A stretch of 64,000 bases of DNA from Candidatus Enterococcus ferrettii (GCF_017377655.1 NZ_JAFREL010000009.1:1-64000), one strand, 5' to 3'; positions 51,508-62,642 are shown, counted from the stretch's first letter. Translations and numbers: made by a program. Notes: generated by a model not told the origin, from the sequence alone.

Positions 51508-52755
51508 ATGAAAGCAGAAATCATTGCTGTCGGAACAGAATTATTAATGGGTCAAGTAGTCAATACCAATGCAACCTTTTTATCAGAGCAATTGGCGGAT
51601 TTAGGAATCGAGGTGTATTACCACACAGTAGTCGGAGATAATCCGAGACGCTTGGAGGAATTACTGCAGCTGGCGGATACCCGCAGTGATTTAATCATCT
51701 TAGGCGGTGGCTTAGGACCGACTGACGATGATTTAACAAAGAATGTATTAGCTGACCATGTGGGAGTCCCCTTGGTTCAAGATGCTGAAGGATACGCACA
51801 CATGATGACCTTCTTTAAAAATCGTCAGCATCCAATGACTCCAAATAATTTACGGCAAGTAGAAACATTAAAGGACGGTATTCCTTTGAAAAACCGGACT
51901 GGACTTGCGATCGGATGTCTTTACAAAGGCGAAAAGAACAATTACATCCTATTGCCTGGACCTCCTAGTGAATTAAAGCCAATGTTTCTAGAACAAGCAA
52001 AACCATTATTACAAAAAGAATTTCCAACACAAGAAGTATTGACTTCCCGTGTACTGCGTTTTTATGGTATTGGCGAGTCGCTGTTAGTAACTGAGCTGGC
52101 TGAAATGATTAAAAATCAATCCAATCCAACTATAGCGCCGTATGCCAAACCAAATGAAGTCACCTTGCGAATTACAGCCAATACAGCAGACGATACTTCG
52201 GCAACGGTATTATTGGATCAGGCAGAAGCCGAAATTATGGCTAAGGTTGGCGAATATTTCTATGGCTATGGCGACACTAATAGTCTGGAAGAAGTAACTG
52301 TTGATTTATTGAAGGAGCACCAGTTAACAGTTACAGCAGCTGAAAGTCTGACTGCTGGTGAGTTCCAAGCGACCTTAGGACAAATTCCGGGAGTTTCAGA
52401 GGTTTTCCCTGGTGGTTTTGTTACTTACTCGAAAGCGACTAAGGAAGCATTCTTGGGTATTGATCCAGTCTTATTGGACACGTATGGTGTAGTGAGTTCA
52501 GAATGTGCGCAAGCGATGGCAGAACAGGCTTTAGCTAAAGTAGGAACAGATTTTGCAGTTTCCTTCACCGGTGTAGCAGGTCCAGATGAGTTGGAAGGGA
52601 AAATACCGGGTACTGTCTACATTGCCTTGGCACAGAAGGGTAAAGAAACTCTTGTAACGGAGAATCATTTTTCTCGTGATCGTTCATATGTGCGTCATAG
52701 CGCGGTTATGAAGGGATTAGATTTAATCCGTCACGCAATTTTAAATAAAGATTAA
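51508..52755 (+). CDS. cinA: Competence/damage-inducible protein CinA (415 aa)
   Basis: An N-terminal molybdopterin-binding-like domain ([20 protein letters not shown], then [16 protein letters not shown]) and a C-terminal nicotinamide-nucleotide deamidase domain ([34 protein letters not shown]). It recycles pyridine nucleotides and in cocci is co-induced with recA during competence. The ATG at 51508 has AGAAAGAAG upstream. The recA gene follows after 117 bases. Confidence 0.93.
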   Translation: MKAEIIAVGTELLMGQVVNTNATFLSEQLADLGIEVYYHTVVGDNPRRLEELLQLADTRSDLIILGGGLGPTDDDLTKNVLADHVGVPLVQDAEGYAHMMTFFKNRQHPMTPNNLRQVETLKDGIPLKNRTGLAIGCLYKGEKNNYILLPGPPSELKPMFLEQAKPLLQKEFPTQEVLTSRVLRFYGIGESLLVTELAEMIKNQSNPTIAPYAKPNEVTLRITANTADDTSATVLLDQAEAEIMAKVGEYFYGYGDTNSLEEVTVDLLKEHQLTVTAAESLTAGEFQATLGQIPGVSEVFPGGFVTYSKATKEAFLGIDPVLLDTYGVVSSECAQAMAEQALAKVGTDFAVSFTGVAGPDELEGKIPGTVYIALAQKGKETLVTENHFSRDRSYVRHSAVMKGLDLIRHAILNKD

Positions 52756-52759
52756 AATG

Positions 52760-52773
52760 CGAATGTTTGTTCG
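52760..52773 (+). promoter_or_regulatory. LexA-like SOS box before recA
   Basis: CGAATGTTTGTTCG differs at one base from CGAAC-N4-GTTCG. TTGACT at 52790-52795 may be the -35 downstream of it. Its place before recA supports SOS control. Confidence 0.6.
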
Positions 52774-52872
52774 TTTTTTGCTTGCTTTTTTGACTGCAAA
52801 CCGATAAACTAATACTACTGACCCGAAGAAAACCATTCACTGAAATGTTTTTATTATAAGGAGGATTCGCGC

Positions 52873-53925
52873 TTGGCAGATGATCGTAAAGCAGCCTTAG
52901 AAGCTGCAATGAAGAAGATTGAAAAGAACTACGGAAAAGGCTCCATCATGAAACTAGGGGATAAGATTGACCAACAAATTTCAACTATTCCTAGTGGTTC
53001 GCTGGCTCTAGACGTCGCGTTAGGTGTAGGCGGATACCCGCGTGGACGTATTATCGAAATTTACGGACCAGAAAGTTCTGGTAAAACAACAGTTGCGTTA
53101 CATGCGATTGCTGAAGTACAAAAACAAGGCGGTACTGCAGCCTTTATCGATGCGGAGCATGCATTAGATCCGCAATACGCACAACACTTGGGTGTTAACA
53201 TTGATGAATTACTGCTTTCTCAGCCAGATACTGGTGAGCAGGGCTTGGAAATTGCTGATGCATTGGTATCCAGTGGTGCAGTAGATATTATTGTTATTGA
53301 CTCGGTAGCAGCATTAGTACCTCGTGCCGAAATTGATGGCGAAATGGGTGCCTCCCACGTGGGACTGCAAGCTCGTTTGATGTCTCAAGCACTGCGAAAA
53401 TTGTCTGGTTCTATTAACAAGACTAAAACGATTGCCGTATTTATTAACCAAATCCGTGAAAAGGTTGGTATCATGTTTGGTAATCCAGAGACAACTCCTG
53501 GTGGACGTGCGTTGAAGTTCTACGCAACTGTTCGTTTAGAAGTGCGTCGTGCTGAACAGCTGAAAAACGGTACAGATATCGTCGGTAACCGTACTAAGAT
53601 TAAAGTAGTCAAAAATAAAGTCGCTCCGCCTTTCAAAGTAGCGGAAGTTGATATCATGTACGGCTTAGGAATTTCACAAGAAGGTGAACTTCTGGATATG
53701 GCAGCGGAACAAGACATCATCGACAAGAGTGGTGCTTGGTACAGCTACAAGGAAGAACGAATCGGTCAAGGTCGGGAAAATGCAAAGAAATATTTAGCAG
53801 AACATCCTGACATGATTGCGGAAGTTTCTACTCGTGTACGTGCTGCCTATGGTATCGGTGAACCAATCGAGGTTCCTGAGGATGCAGAAGAGCCTGGACA
53901 AGAAGAACTGCCTTTAGAAGATTAA
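52873..53925 (+). CDS. recA: Recombinase RecA (350 aa)
   Basis: The strand-exchange ATPase and LexA co-protease. Walker A is GPESSGKTT, and the sequence covers the whole family: GSIMKLGD at the start, [29 protein letters not shown] and an acidic tail. The start is TTG at 52873 behind AAGGAGGA. An SOS-like box lies upstream and a strong terminator downstream. Confidence 0.97.
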   Translation: MADDRKAALEAAMKKIEKNYGKGSIMKLGDKIDQQISTIPSGSLALDVALGVGGYPRGRIIEIYGPESSGKTTVALHAIAEVQKQGGTAAFIDAEHALDPQYAQHLGVNIDELLLSQPDTGEQGLEIADALVSSGAVDIIVIDSVAALVPRAEIDGEMGASHVGLQARLMSQALRKLSGSINKTKTIAVFINQIREKVGIMFGNPETTPGGRALKFYATVRLEVRRAEQLKNGTDIVGNRTKIKVVKNKVAPPFKVAEVDIMYGLGISQEGELLDMAAEQDIIDKSGAWYSYKEERIGQGRENAKKYLAEHPDMIAEVSTRVRAAYGIGEPIEVPEDAEEPGQEELPLED

Positions 53926-53932
53926 ATGAGAG

Positions 53933-53970
53933 CACGGACGAGAGCTATTTTATCTCGTTCGTGTTTTTTT
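53933..53970 (+). terminator. Terminator after recA
   Basis: CACGGACGAGA (53933-53943) pairs with TCTCGTTCGTG (53953-53963), with a T-run. It begins the 300-base recA-rny gap, which otherwise holds only the rny promoter. Confidence 0.88.
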
Positions 53971-54095
53971 GTGCTCGGAAGCTCTCAAGGCCTACTATTG
54001 CAGCTTAAATCACTGATAGAAAAGATTGAAAGGATTTAAAAAGATTCTGCAGGTATTTTATTTATGCTAAAAACAATGGCATCCGTCAAATAAAG

Positions 54096-54124
54096 TTGAC
54101 ACCCTATCTTTCAAACATTAGAAT
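54096..54124 (+). promoter_or_regulatory. rny promoter
   Basis: TTGACA (54096-54101), a 17-base spacer and TAGAAT (54119-54124). It leaves a 5' leader of about 105 bases before rny, in which I see no structured element beyond AT-rich sequence. Confidence 0.75.
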
Positions 54125-54233
54125 AAAGTTGTGTGACTATACACACGCATGCAAGTAGGCATATTGATAATTTTAACCACGTTTATCAAAAAACTACACA
54201 TAAAAAAAATAAGATAGTACGGAGGTGGATTCA

Positions 54234-55790
54234 ATGACAGTTCCTATTCTCCTCGCTATCATCGGTTTAATTGTCGGTCTTGGTTTAGGATTCATGGTTG
54301 CCAAATCACGTCATGAAAAAGAAATTGATGGGGCACAAAACTCAGCTAGAGGGATTATTACTCAAGCAAGAAAAGAAGCTGAAACCTTAAAAAAAGAAGC
54401 TTTGTTGGAAGCCAAAGAAGAAAACCAGCAGTATCGAGCACAAATTGAAAGTGAGTTGAAAGAAAGCAAACAAGAACTAAAAATGCAAGAAAATCGCTTG
54501 CTTCAAAGAGAACAGACTTTAGATCGTAAAGATGATTCTCTAGAGAAGCGTGAAAACTCACTGGAAGACAAGGAAACAAAACTCAGTGCTAGACAGCAAT
54601 TAATTGACGAGCGAGAAAAAGAAGTAGAGCAACTAATTGAAGAACAACAAACAAAACTAGAACAAGTCGCATCATTATCTAAAGATGAAGCGAAAGATAT
54701 CATCATGAGAACAACAGAGGAAGAACTAAACCATGAATTAACAGTCATGGTGAAGGAATCTGAACAGCGGGCAAAAGAAGAGGTTGATCGTAAAGCGAAA
54801 AACCTTTTGGCAATGGCTATTCAACGCTGTGGAGCCGATGCTGTTTCTGAGACAACTGTTTCTGTTGTCACACTGCCAAACGATGAGATGAAAGGTCGAA
54901 TCATTGGACGTGAGGGGCGGAACATCCGCACATTAGAAACATTGACTGGAATTGACTTAATCATTGATGATACACCTGAAGCAGTCGTATTGTCAGGGTT
55001 TGATCCGATTAGACGGGAAATTGCCCGCATGACCTTAGAGAAGTTGATTCAAGATGGACGGATTCATCCGGCCCGGATTGAAGAAATGGTCGAAAAATCT
55101 CGTAAGGAAATGGATGAACGCATTCGCGAATACGGTGAACAAGCCGCATTCGAGGTTGGGGCGCATACTCTGCATCCTGATTTGATTAAGATTTTGGGTC
55201 GTCTGCATTTCAGAACAAGCTATGGTCAAAATGTTCTAGACCATTCCGTAGAAGTTGCCAAGCTGACGGGTGTCTTAGCTGCCGAATTAGGAGAAGATAT
55301 TCAAATGGCGCAGCGTGCAGGCTTACTGCATGATATCGGGAAAGCCTTGGATCACGAAATTGAAGGTTCTCACGTTGAGATTGGCGCCGAATTGGCAGCT
55401 AAATACCGCGAAAACTCAATTGTGATCAATGCGATTGCTTCTCACCATGGCGACACAGAAGCAACTTCAGTGATTTCAGTGCTGGTGGCAGCAGCTGATG
55501 CAGTATCGGCAGCTCGTCCAGGAGCCCGCAGTGAATCATTGGAAAATTACATTCGACGACTAGAAAACTTGGAGAATATCTCCAACAGTTTTGAAGGAGT
55601 TGAATCTAGTTTCGCCGTCCAAGCTGGACGTGAAGTTCGCGTAATGGTTAAACCAGAAGAAATTTCTGACTTGGAAGCGGTTCGCTTGGTTCGCGACATT
55701 CGTCGCAAAATTGAAGACGAACTGGATTATCCAGGCCATATCAAAGTAACAGTTATCCGCGAAACACGCGCAACTGATTACGCCAAATAG
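54234..55790 (+). CDS. rny: Ribonuclease Y (518 aa)
   Basis: A membrane-anchored endoribonuclease that starts mRNA decay. The order is: N-terminal membrane helix ([17 protein letters not shown]), a long charged coiled coil to about 200, a KH domain ([20 protein letters not shown]), and an HD domain with [12 protein letters not shown]. The ATG at 54234 follows GGAGGTGG. It has its own promoter and terminator. Confidence 0.96.
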   Translation: MTVPILLAIIGLIVGLGLGFMVAKSRHEKEIDGAQNSARGIITQARKEAETLKKEALLEAKEENQQYRAQIESELKESKQELKMQENRLLQREQTLDRKDDSLEKRENSLEDKETKLSARQQLIDEREKEVEQLIEEQQTKLEQVASLSKDEAKDIIMRTTEEELNHELTVMVKESEQRAKEEVDRKAKNLLAMAIQRCGADAVSETTVSVVTLPNDEMKGRIIGREGRNIRTLETLTGIDLIIDDTPEAVVLSGFDPIRREIARMTLEKLIQDGRIHPARIEEMVEKSRKEMDERIREYGEQAAFEVGAHTLHPDLIKILGRLHFRTSYGQNVLDHSVEVAKLTGVLAAELGEDIQMAQRAGLLHDIGKALDHEIEGSHVEIGAELAAKYRENSIVINAIASHHGDTEATSVISVLVAAADAVSAARPGARSESLENYIRRLENLENISNSFEGVESSFAVQAGREVRVMVKPEEISDLEAVRLVRDIRRKIEDELDYPGHIKVTVIRETRATDYAK

Positions 55791-55798
55791 TAATTGAT

Positions 55799-55834
55799 AA
55801 GACAAAAATCCTTCGTGATTTTTGTCTTATTTTG
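55799..55834 (+). terminator. Terminator after rny
   Basis: AAGACAAAAATC (55799-55810) pairs with GATTTTTGTCTT (55817-55828), followed by ATTTTG. Confidence 0.85.
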
Positions 55835-55961
55835 TTTTTAAAAAGTTTTTTTATAGTCTGTCAATTTTTTTATCAAAAAGTTCGTAAAATTAGGCAGTTT
55901 GAAGTTGGCAAATGAGGTAGAATAAGCTACGATAATAGAAAAGATGAGTAGGAGAAATCAA

Positions 55962-58535
55962 GTGAAAAAACGTATGACGCCCATGAGCGAATGGTTTAAA
56001 CGTCATGCTACCTTATTGAAGATTCTTTTCTTTGGTGTTGTTTTATTTTTCGTGGCTAATCAAGTAACCCATATTGCCCAGGGGATGAGCTGGCATGAGG
56101 TTTGGCAGACGATTCAGCAGCAGGATCAGTGGTCTTTACTAGGGATGCTAGGAGCCGGTTTGGCTGGTGTAGTCCCGATGCTCCTATATGACTATGTAGC
56201 GATTAGAACATTAGAAGATGAAGGTCGTCCCCGGATGGATGTCAGTGATTGGCTGATTGCCGCTTGGACGACGAATACGATAAATAACTTAGCTGGATTT
56301 GGCGGGGTCGTAGGAGCAAGTCTACGGGCGAGTTTTTATGGCAAAAATATGGAAAGAAAAAAAGTTTTGGCAACCGTCTCAAAAATTGCTTTGTTTATGT
56401 TGAGCGGACTGTCGATACTAGCCTTCATTACTGCCTTGGATTTATTTCTATTTCGCCAGGATAACCCCTTTGTAAGATACCGCATTTGGCTATTATTAGG
56501 TGGTGTTTTTGCGCCACTTTTAGGTGCACTGGTTTATTCTCGCCGAAAGACCTTGTTTAAGGAGTTTAAGCTCAAACGAATTGTGATTCTCTTTTTGGCC
56601 TCATTAGGTCAGTGGTTGGGGGCTTTGGCTGTATTTTTAACAGTGGGCCATCTGATGGGGATTGAATTGGCGATCAGTGCAGTATATCCGATGTTTATTA
56701 TCGCCACCGGCTTTGGGATGCTTACCATGATTCCTGGAGGAGCTGGTACCTTTGATGTCATGATGATTCTAGGGTTAGGACATCTAGGATTAAGTCAAAG
56801 TCAGGCAGTCGTTTGGATTCTGTTTTATCGGGTATTTTATTATTTACTGCCATTCTTATCAGGTATTCTGATCTTCTTGACCAGTACCAGTGTACGAATG
56901 AACCGTTATTTTGATAATTTGCCTCGTATTTTATCACAAAAGGCAGCTCACGCGGTGTTAGTGTGTGCCGTGTATTTTGCCGGAATCATGATGATTCTAT
57001 TATCAACCTTTACCAACCTCTCGAATTTAAGCCGTCTATTTGAAGTACTGCTGCCTTATTCCTTCGATTTTTTGGATCAAACCTTGAATCTGCTAGTTGG
57101 CTTCCTGCTATTGGGATTGGCCCGTGGGATTGCTGAGAAAGTACGTAAAGCATTTTGGCCGACAATTGTACTGTTGGTCTTTGGGATTGTTAATACGGTT
57201 TCTAAGACCGCTTCTTTGCGTTTAATTGTTGCTTATCTGATTGTCCTTCTGATTGTCTGGGCATCGCGTAAGGAATTTTCGCGAAAACGTTTTGTTTATT
57301 CATGGGGAGCGCTGATTGTCGATGGTTTGATTTTTGGAATCTTGTTTATTTTCTATGCAGTAGCTGGTTATCACAGTGGACAATTTTGGCGGGCGGAAGC
57401 TATTCCTAATCGTTACTTCGCCTTTCCTTCAGAGGAAATCTGGGTTTCAGGAATTGTTGGCTTGATTCTTTCAATTTTGTGTCTGGCACTTTTGTACCAG
57501 TACCTGACTCAAGGCAAGGAAGAATTGGGAACGGCTTGGGATGAGAAACGGTTCAGTTACTTGATTAACCGTTATGGTGGAACTGCGGCAGGCCATTATT
57601 TACGCTTACCAGGCTATACGTACTATTATTATCAGGAAAATGGCAACGATCAGATTGTTTTTGGGTTTCAAACGAAAGCGAATAAGTGTTTTGTCTTAGG
57701 AAATCCTATCGGTAATCGGGAAAAGTGGCAAGCTGCAACGATTGCTTTTCTGGAGCATGCAGATCGTTTAGGTTACCAGTTAGCCTTTTATAAGATTTCC
57801 GATGACTATGTTTTGCTGCTGCATGATTTAGGCTTCCATTTTGATAAAATTGGAGAAAATGGTGTGACTGATTTTCGTTCTCATCCGAGGGAAGTCTTTT
57901 CTGATCGCTTCGAATTTAAACGGTTGACGAATGAAGGTTACCAGTTCATTTATTTCAAAACAATTCCAGATGAAGTCTATGAAGAAATGCGGGAGATCTC
58001 AGAGGAATGGTTAAACGGAGAAAAGGAAAAGCATTTTTCTGTCGGACGCTTTGACCGTGCTTATCTTGACGCGAGTCAGGTGGGGATCGTCAGAGACCCA
58101 GCTAATCGGATTGTGGGGTTCATTTCCAAACAGCCGATTGATGCTAACCGCAGCTCGTATGATTTGCTGCGTTATCGTAATGATGTTCCTAAAGAGCTGC
58201 CCACCTTCCTGAAGCTTCAGCTGATGGACGAAATGAAACGGCAGGGAGTTCAACAGGTCTATCAAGGGATGGCTCCTTTGGCTAAGGTGGGAGAAACCTC
58301 CTATTCCTTCTTAGGTGAGCGGATTATGAATTTGATTTATAAATATGGAAATTCCTTCTACGCTTTCCAACAAGTAACGGAGGAGAAAACCTTGTACGTA
58401 GATTATTGGCGGCCGCGCTATTTTGCCTACATGAAATCCAGCAGCTTCTTATTTTCAGCATTGCAGCTGCTGCTGTTGATTGGACGGGGCAAAAACAAGG
58501 GTGCCGCCTTAACCGATGAGATGATTGAAGTATAA
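55962..58535 (+). CDS. mprF: Phosphatidylglycerol lysyltransferase MprF (857 aa)
   Basis: Adds lysine or another amino acid to phosphatidylglycerol and flips it, lowering sensitivity to cationic peptides. The N-terminal two thirds are about 14 membrane segments, including the flippase part (TINNLAGFGGVVGASLRASF, IPGGAGTFD). The C-terminal synthase domain from about 520 uses aminoacyl-tRNA (VFGFQTKANKCFVLGNPIGN, YQGMAPLAKVG). The GTG at 55962 has TAGGAGA eight bases before it and is preferred over the ATG at 55944. The transferred amino acid cannot be fixed from sequence. Confidence 0.93.
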   Translation: MKKRMTPMSEWFKRHATLLKILFFGVVLFFVANQVTHIAQGMSWHEVWQTIQQQDQWSLLGMLGAGLAGVVPMLLYDYVAIRTLEDEGRPRMDVSDWLIAAWTTNTINNLAGFGGVVGASLRASFYGKNMERKKVLATVSKIALFMLSGLSILAFITALDLFLFRQDNPFVRYRIWLLLGGVFAPLLGALVYSRRKTLFKEFKLKRIVILFLASLGQWLGALAVFLTVGHLMGIELAISAVYPMFIIATGFGMLTMIPGGAGTFDVMMILGLGHLGLSQSQAVVWILFYRVFYYLLPFLSGILIFLTSTSVRMNRYFDNLPRILSQKAAHAVLVCAVYFAGIMMILLSTFTNLSNLSRLFEVLLPYSFDFLDQTLNLLVGFLLLGLARGIAEKVRKAFWPTIVLLVFGIVNTVSKTASLRLIVAYLIVLLIVWASRKEFSRKRFVYSWGALIVDGLIFGILFIFYAVAGYHSGQFWRAEAIPNRYFAFPSEEIWVSGIVGLILSILCLALLYQYLTQGKEELGTAWDEKRFSYLINRYGGTAAGHYLRLPGYTYYYYQENGNDQIVFGFQTKANKCFVLGNPIGNREKWQAATIAFLEHADRLGYQLAFYKISDDYVLLLHDLGFHFDKIGENGVTDFRSHPREVFSDRFEFKRLTNEGYQFIYFKTIPDEVYEEMREISEEWLNGEKEKHFSVGRFDRAYLDASQVGIVRDPANRIVGFISKQPIDANRSSYDLLRYRNDVPKELPTFLKLQLMDEMKRQGVQQVYQGMAPLAKVGETSYSFLGERIMNLIYKYGNSFYAFQQVTEEKTLYVDYWRPRYFAYMKSSSFLFSALQLLLLIGRGKNKGAALTDEMIEV

Positions 58536-58577
58536 AAATACGACCTGAATTCCAAAGGAGTTCAGGTCGTATTTTTT
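58534..58577. terminator. Bidirectional terminator
   Basis: AAAATACGACCTGAA pairs with TTCAGGTCGTATTTT between the convergent mprF and hsp20 genes. Confidence 0.88.
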
Positions 58578-58980
58578 ATTGGATATCAATTTTTTTACGG
58601 GGTGGGCGATCGGCTTCAATTTTAGGTAACGTTAGGGTGAGCACGCCATTTTCAAAAGCCGCAGCGATTTGATCTTCCGCCACATTCTTTACAACAAATT
58701 GACGACGCAGAGCCGTGGTGGATCGTTCCTTTCGTAAATAGCGGCCAGTATCCTCTTCTTTGCTAATCGAGTGTTCAGCTGAAATAGCTAAGATTTCGCT
58801 GTCGTATTCAACCGTAATCTCTTCTTTAGTAAAGCCAGGTAAGTCTGCGGTCACTTCATAACGCTCAGGAAACTCTTTTACGTCCACGTTTAACTTTCGA
58901 TCGTCGCCAAAGCTGTTCAACAATCGTCCGACTAACTCTTCTCCGTCTAACCAGTCTTTTCTTGGAAATAGTCCTGCCAT
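58576..58980 (-). CDS. Small heat-shock protein Hsp20 (134 aa)
   Basis: An alpha-crystallin-domain holdase chaperone. The domain spans about 30-125 (VDVKEFPERYEVTADLPGF), with the family's GVLTLTLPK motif near the end (AFENGVLTLTLPKIEADRPP). The ATG at 58980 follows AAGAAGGAGAG; an in-frame upstream ATG at 59037 has no site. No CIRCE element was noticed in the upstream gap. Confidence 0.9.
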   Translation of the reverse strand: MAGLFPRKDWLDGEELVGRLLNSFGDDRKLNVDVKEFPERYEVTADLPGFTKEEITVEYDSEILAISAEHSISKEEDTGRYLRKERSTTALRRQFVVKNVAEDQIAAAFENGVLTLTLPKIEADRPPRKKIDIQ

Positions 58981-59132
58981 AATGCTCTCCTTCTTTCCTT
59001 TTTCTTTAATCGTAAGCGTTCCTGAGAAAATATTCAACCGATAATATCGAAAGCATGATAAAATGGAGTAACTATACTTTTACGAGGAGCTATGATAGAA
59101 TTTCCTAGTGAAAAATTTGAATAGGTGAGAAA

Positions 59133-59984
59133 ATGGAAATCATGGAAAAAGCGCCGGCTAAGATTAATCTTGGCTTGGACATTCTTGGTAAACGTCCAGA
59201 TGGCTTGCATGAATTATCAATGGTTATGGCAAGTATTGATCTGGCGGATCGTTTGCATCTAGAGGAAATTCCTAAAAATAAAATTATCATTGAAACCAAT
59301 AAGGCTTTCTTACCCACTGACAAGAAGAATCATGTGTATGAAGCATTGGAGCTGGTGAAGGATCGTTATCAGATCGACACTGGATTGAAGGTGCATATCC
59401 ATAAGCAGATTCCGGTTGCAGCTGGTTTAGGCGGTGGCTCGACGGATTCTGCTGCTGCCTTGCGGGCAGTGAATCGTCTGTGGCAGCTTGGCTTATCGAT
59501 TGAAGAGCTGGCGGCTCTAGGAGCTGAAGTGGGCTCGGATGTTCCTTATTGTGTATATAGTCAGACCGCATTGGTTGAAGGCTTTGGCGAAAAGGTAACA
59601 CTGCTGCCATCGATGCCCCAGTGCTGGGTAGTGGTGGTGAAGCCGCGAATGAGTGTTTCAACCCGCAGTATTTTTTCGCAGATTGTTATGGAGGACTTAT
59701 ACCATCCTGACATCTCGGCTCTAATCAAGGCGATTGAAACGCAGGACTATCAGATGATGACTGAAAACTTGGGAAATTCGATGGAAGTAGTAACGATCAA
59801 GAAACACCCGATTATTCAAAGAATCAAAGACCGAATGCTGAAATATGGAGCGGATGCCGCGATGATGAGCGGCAGCGGTCCCACGGTTTATGGGTTATGC
59901 CACAAGCGTTCACGGGCACAACATATTTACAATGCATTAAAAGGGTTCTGTGATGAAGTCTATCTTGTTCGAACCTTAAAGTAA
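59133..59984 (+). CDS. ispE: 4-diphosphocytidyl-2-C-methyl-D-erythritol kinase (283 aa)
   Basis: A GHMP kinase. The ATP loop is PVAAGLGGGSTDSAAALRAV, and the N-terminal KAPAKINLGLDILGKRPDGL and C-terminal MMSGSGPTVYGL motifs are intact. It belongs to the MEP isoprenoid pathway, although cocci like this normally use mevalonate; the gene is often kept here next to the zinc operon and purR regardless. The ATG at 59133 follows ATAGGTGAG. Confidence 0.92.
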   Translation: MEIMEKAPAKINLGLDILGKRPDGLHELSMVMASIDLADRLHLEEIPKNKIIIETNKAFLPTDKKNHVYEALELVKDRYQIDTGLKVHIHKQIPVAAGLGGGSTDSAAALRAVNRLWQLGLSIEELAALGAEVGSDVPYCVYSQTALVEGFGEKVTLLPSMPQCWVVVVKPRMSVSTRSIFSQIVMEDLYHPDISALIKAIETQDYQMMTENLGNSMEVVTIKKHPIIQRIKDRMLKYGADAAMMSGSGPTVYGLCHKRSRAQHIYNALKGFCDEVYLVRTLK

Positions 59985-60008
59985 GATCCACTTGTGGGTC
60001 TTTTTTTC
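59984..60008 (+). terminator. Terminator after ispE
   Basis: AGATCCAC-TT-GTGGGTCT (59984-60001) with a T-run. Confidence 0.8.
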
Positions 60009-60119
60009 TGTTTTTGACAGCTGAAGCTAACAAAAAATAACGCTATTCAAATATATTTATTTTCCGTCATATGAATAAATCGACATGTATTTTACGGTTT
60101 GATAAGCTTTTTATTTATT

Positions 60120-60172
60120 AAAACGTAAAATTTACGCTTTGAGTTGACGGATAGAAAAACATCTGTTAGATT
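60120..60172 (+). promoter_or_regulatory. Zur-like box and promoter of the zinc ABC operon
   Basis: AAAACGTAAA-A-TTTACGCTTT at 60120-60140 is a near-perfect dyad with the spacing and core of Firmicute Zur boxes. It is followed by TTGACG (60144-60149), a 17-base spacer and TAGATT (60167-60172). A related half site, TTTTACGGTTT, is at about 60090-60100. Confidence 0.65.
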
Positions 60173-60209
60173 ATTTTAGATCAAAAGCATTTGAAAGGTG
60201 TGAAATAAA

Positions 60210-61136
60210 ATGAAAAAAAGTATTCTTTTCATAGTAGCAATAGCTGCGGCGGGACTGCTGGCTGCATGCGGCAATCAGAAGCAAGACACTGTAAAAAACG
60301 ATAAACTGCAAGTCATGACGACTTTTTACCCCATGTATGAATTCACAAAAGAGGTAGTCGGTGATAAAGGCGATGTGAAGCTGTTAATTCCAGCTGGTAC
60401 GGAACCTCATGACTATGAACCTTCTGCTAAGGATCTAGCGAAAATAGCAGAATCGGATGTCTTTGTTTATAACAGTCCGGAATTAGAAACATGGGTGAAA
60501 AACCTGACAGACACTGTCGACACCAATAAGACGGCAATTGTTGAAGCCTCTAAGGGCATTTCTTTAATGGAAGGTTCTGAAGAAGAGGGCGAAGAAGAAC
60601 ACGACCATAGCCATGTGTTAGACCCTCATGTATGGTTAGATCCTGTCTTAGCAATCAAAGAGGTAGAGACTATTCGTGATGATTTAAGTAAGAAGTACCC
60701 TGATGATAAAGACGCTTTTGAAAAAAATGCAGCAAACTACATTAAAAAGCTGCAAGACTTGGATCAGAAGTACCAAACAGCCTTCACGGATGCCTCCAAC
60801 AAAACATTTGTGACGCAGCATGCGGCCTTTGGCTATTTAGCTAAGCAATATGGATTAACGCAAGAAGCGATTGCAGGAGTTTCACCAGATCAGGAGCCTT
60901 CACCTGCTCGGTTAAGTGAATTGAAGCATTATGTCGATGATAACCATGTCAGCGTGATTTATTTTGAAGAAAATGCTTCTTCTAAAGTAGCTGAAACCTT
61001 ATCACAGGAAACAGGGGTTAAATTAGAAGTGCTAAATCCGCTGGAAAGCTTAACGAATCAACAAATGAAAGACGGCGAGAGCTATTTGACTGTGATGGAA
61101 GAAAACCTGGCCGCACTGAAAGAAAGTATTAAGTAA
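60210..61136 (+). CDS. adcA: Zinc ABC transporter substrate-binding lipoprotein (308 aa)
   Basis: A cluster A-I metal-binding protein. The lipobox is LLAACGNQ. His ligand regions are AGTEPHDYEPSAKDL, DPHVWLDP and TQHAAFGYLAKQYGL, with an acidic His-containing loop (EEEHDHSHV) typical of zinc-specific members. It lacks the extra C-terminal ZinT domain of long AdcA, so it matches the short ZnuA/AdcA form. The ATG at 60210 follows AAAGGTG. First gene of a Zur-boxed operon. Confidence 0.9.
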   Translation: MKKSILFIVAIAAAGLLAACGNQKQDTVKNDKLQVMTTFYPMYEFTKEVVGDKGDVKLLIPAGTEPHDYEPSAKDLAKIAESDVFVYNSPELETWVKNLTDTVDTNKTAIVEASKGISLMEGSEEEGEEEHDHSHVLDPHVWLDPVLAIKEVETIRDDLSKKYPDDKDAFEKNAANYIKKLQDLDQKYQTAFTDASNKTFVTQHAAFGYLAKQYGLTQEAIAGVSPDQEPSPARLSELKHYVDDNHVSVIYFEENASSKVAETLSQETGVKLEVLNPLESLTNQQMKDGESYLTVMEENLAALKESIK

Positions 61137-61155
61137 GAAATAAGGAGAAATGGCA

Positions 61156-61836
61156 ATGTCTTATATACAAGTAGAAAATCTTTCTTTTTACTATGATGAT
61201 GAGCCTGTATTGGAAAATGTTTCCTACCATGTAGACCCAGGGGAGTTTGTCATTTTAACTGGTGAAAACGGAGCAGCCAAATCCACACTGATTAAGGCTA
61301 CACTTGGCCTTTTAAAGCCCAGCAGTGGTCAAGTGACGATTGCCAAACAAAATACGGCGGGGGGCAAATTACAGATGGGGTACATTCCCCAGCAGGTTGC
61401 TTCCTTTAATGCTGGCTTTCCCAGCACAGTGTTGGAATTGGTCAACTCAGGGCGCTATCCTAAGGGGAAATGGTTCAAAAAATTAACGGAGCGGGACCAC
61501 GCACATGTAAAAAAAGCTTTGGAGGCCGTAGGTATGTGGAATATGCGGCATAAACGAGTGGGTGAGCTGTCTGGTGGACAAAAACAGCGGATCAGCTTGG
61601 CTCGGATTTTTGCTAATGATCCGGATCTGTTTATCCTGGATGAACCAACAACCGGGATGGATGAACGTTCTCGGAACAATTTTTACGAATTGCTGCAGCA
61701 CAGTGCGCATGAGCATGGAAAAAGCATTTTAATGATCACCCATGATCACGATGATATTAAGGGCTATGTGGATCGGCAAATCCGTTTAGTGCGGAAGGAG
61801 GATTCTCAATGGCGCTGCTTTCATATGAATTCATGA
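61156..61836 (+). CDS. adcC: Zinc ABC transporter ATPase (226 aa)
   Basis: The energising subunit of the zinc importer. Walker A reads [10 protein letters not shown], with Ala where most have Gly, a variant I recall in other zinc-importer ATPases. The signature is LSGGQKQR and Walker B is [12 protein letters not shown]. The ATG at 61156 is eight bases after AAGGAG and preferred over 61150. It overlaps the permease gene by 28 bases. Confidence 0.9.
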   Translation: MSYIQVENLSFYYDDEPVLENVSYHVDPGEFVILTGENGAAKSTLIKATLGLLKPSSGQVTIAKQNTAGGKLQMGYIPQQVASFNAGFPSTVLELVNSGRYPKGKWFKKLTERDHAHVKKALEAVGMWNMRHKRVGELSGGQKQRISLARIFANDPDLFILDEPTTGMDERSRNNFYELLQHSAHEHGKSILMITHDHDDIKGYVDRQIRLVRKEDSQWRCFHMNS

Positions 61837-62642
61837 TCCGAGCCTTCTTGGCAGGGATTTTTATTGCGGGAATTGCACCGATGCTGGGAGTCTTTCTAGT
61901 GATTCGTCGGCAGTCGCTAATGGCTGATACCTTGTCTCATGTTTCGCTGGCAGGGGTAGCCTTAGGATTTTTCTTAAATTTGAATCCGACTTTAACGACC
62001 TTGCTGGTTGTGGTTGTAGCGGCAATTATGATGGAGTACTTGCAGAATATGTACAGCTCTTACTCAGAGATCTCAATTGCGATTTTGATGGCCGCCGGCT
62101 TAGCGATTGCTTTAGTATTGATGAAGCTGGCTCCGGGCAGCTCAGCTGTCAGTATCCAGTCTTATTTGTTCGGCTCGATCATTACGGTTACTTGGTCGCA
62201 GGTTGGCTTTTTAGGGGCCTTATTCGTCCTAGTTGCTATTTTGTTCTTCTTATTCAGACGGCCAATGTATGTATTGACCTTTGATGAAGACATTGCAGCA
62301 GTTGATGGGTTACCAGTCCGGCTAATGTCTATGATTTTTAACGTAGTAACCGGTGTGGCAATTGCAGTGATGATTCCAATTGCAGGTGCTTTGCTGATTT
62401 CAGCAATTATGATCGTTCCGGCAGCAACAGGAATGCGTGTGGGCAAGAGCTTTAATGCGGTTATTCTAATTAGTGTGATCATCGGATTGGTTGGAATTAT
62501 CATCGGATTGACCAGTACCTTCTATATGGATATTCCGCCAGGAGCAACGATTACGCTGTGCTTTATTGGTCTATTCTTGCTAATGAACGTATTTCGTCGG
62601 CTGAAAATGCTGATTCAACGAAAAAGAAACCAAAATAATTAG
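61809..62642 (+). CDS. adcB: Zinc ABC transporter permease (277 aa)
   Basis: An ABC-3 family membrane subunit with about eight hydrophobic segments. [19 protein letters not shown] is the usual conserved stretch, and [20 protein letters not shown] is typical near the end. The ATG at 61809 follows AAGGAGG inside the ATPase gene. Last gene of the zinc operon. Confidence 0.9.
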   Translation: MALLSYEFMIRAFLAGIFIAGIAPMLGVFLVIRRQSLMADTLSHVSLAGVALGFFLNLNPTLTTLLVVVVAAIMMEYLQNMYSSYSEISIAILMAAGLAIALVLMKLAPGSSAVSIQSYLFGSIITVTWSQVGFLGALFVLVAILFFLFRRPMYVLTFDEDIAAVDGLPVRLMSMIFNVVTGVAIAVMIPIAGALLISAIMIVPAATGMRVGKSFNAVILISVIIGLVGIIIGLTSTFYMDIPPGATITLCFIGLFLLMNVFRRLKMLIQRKRNQNN

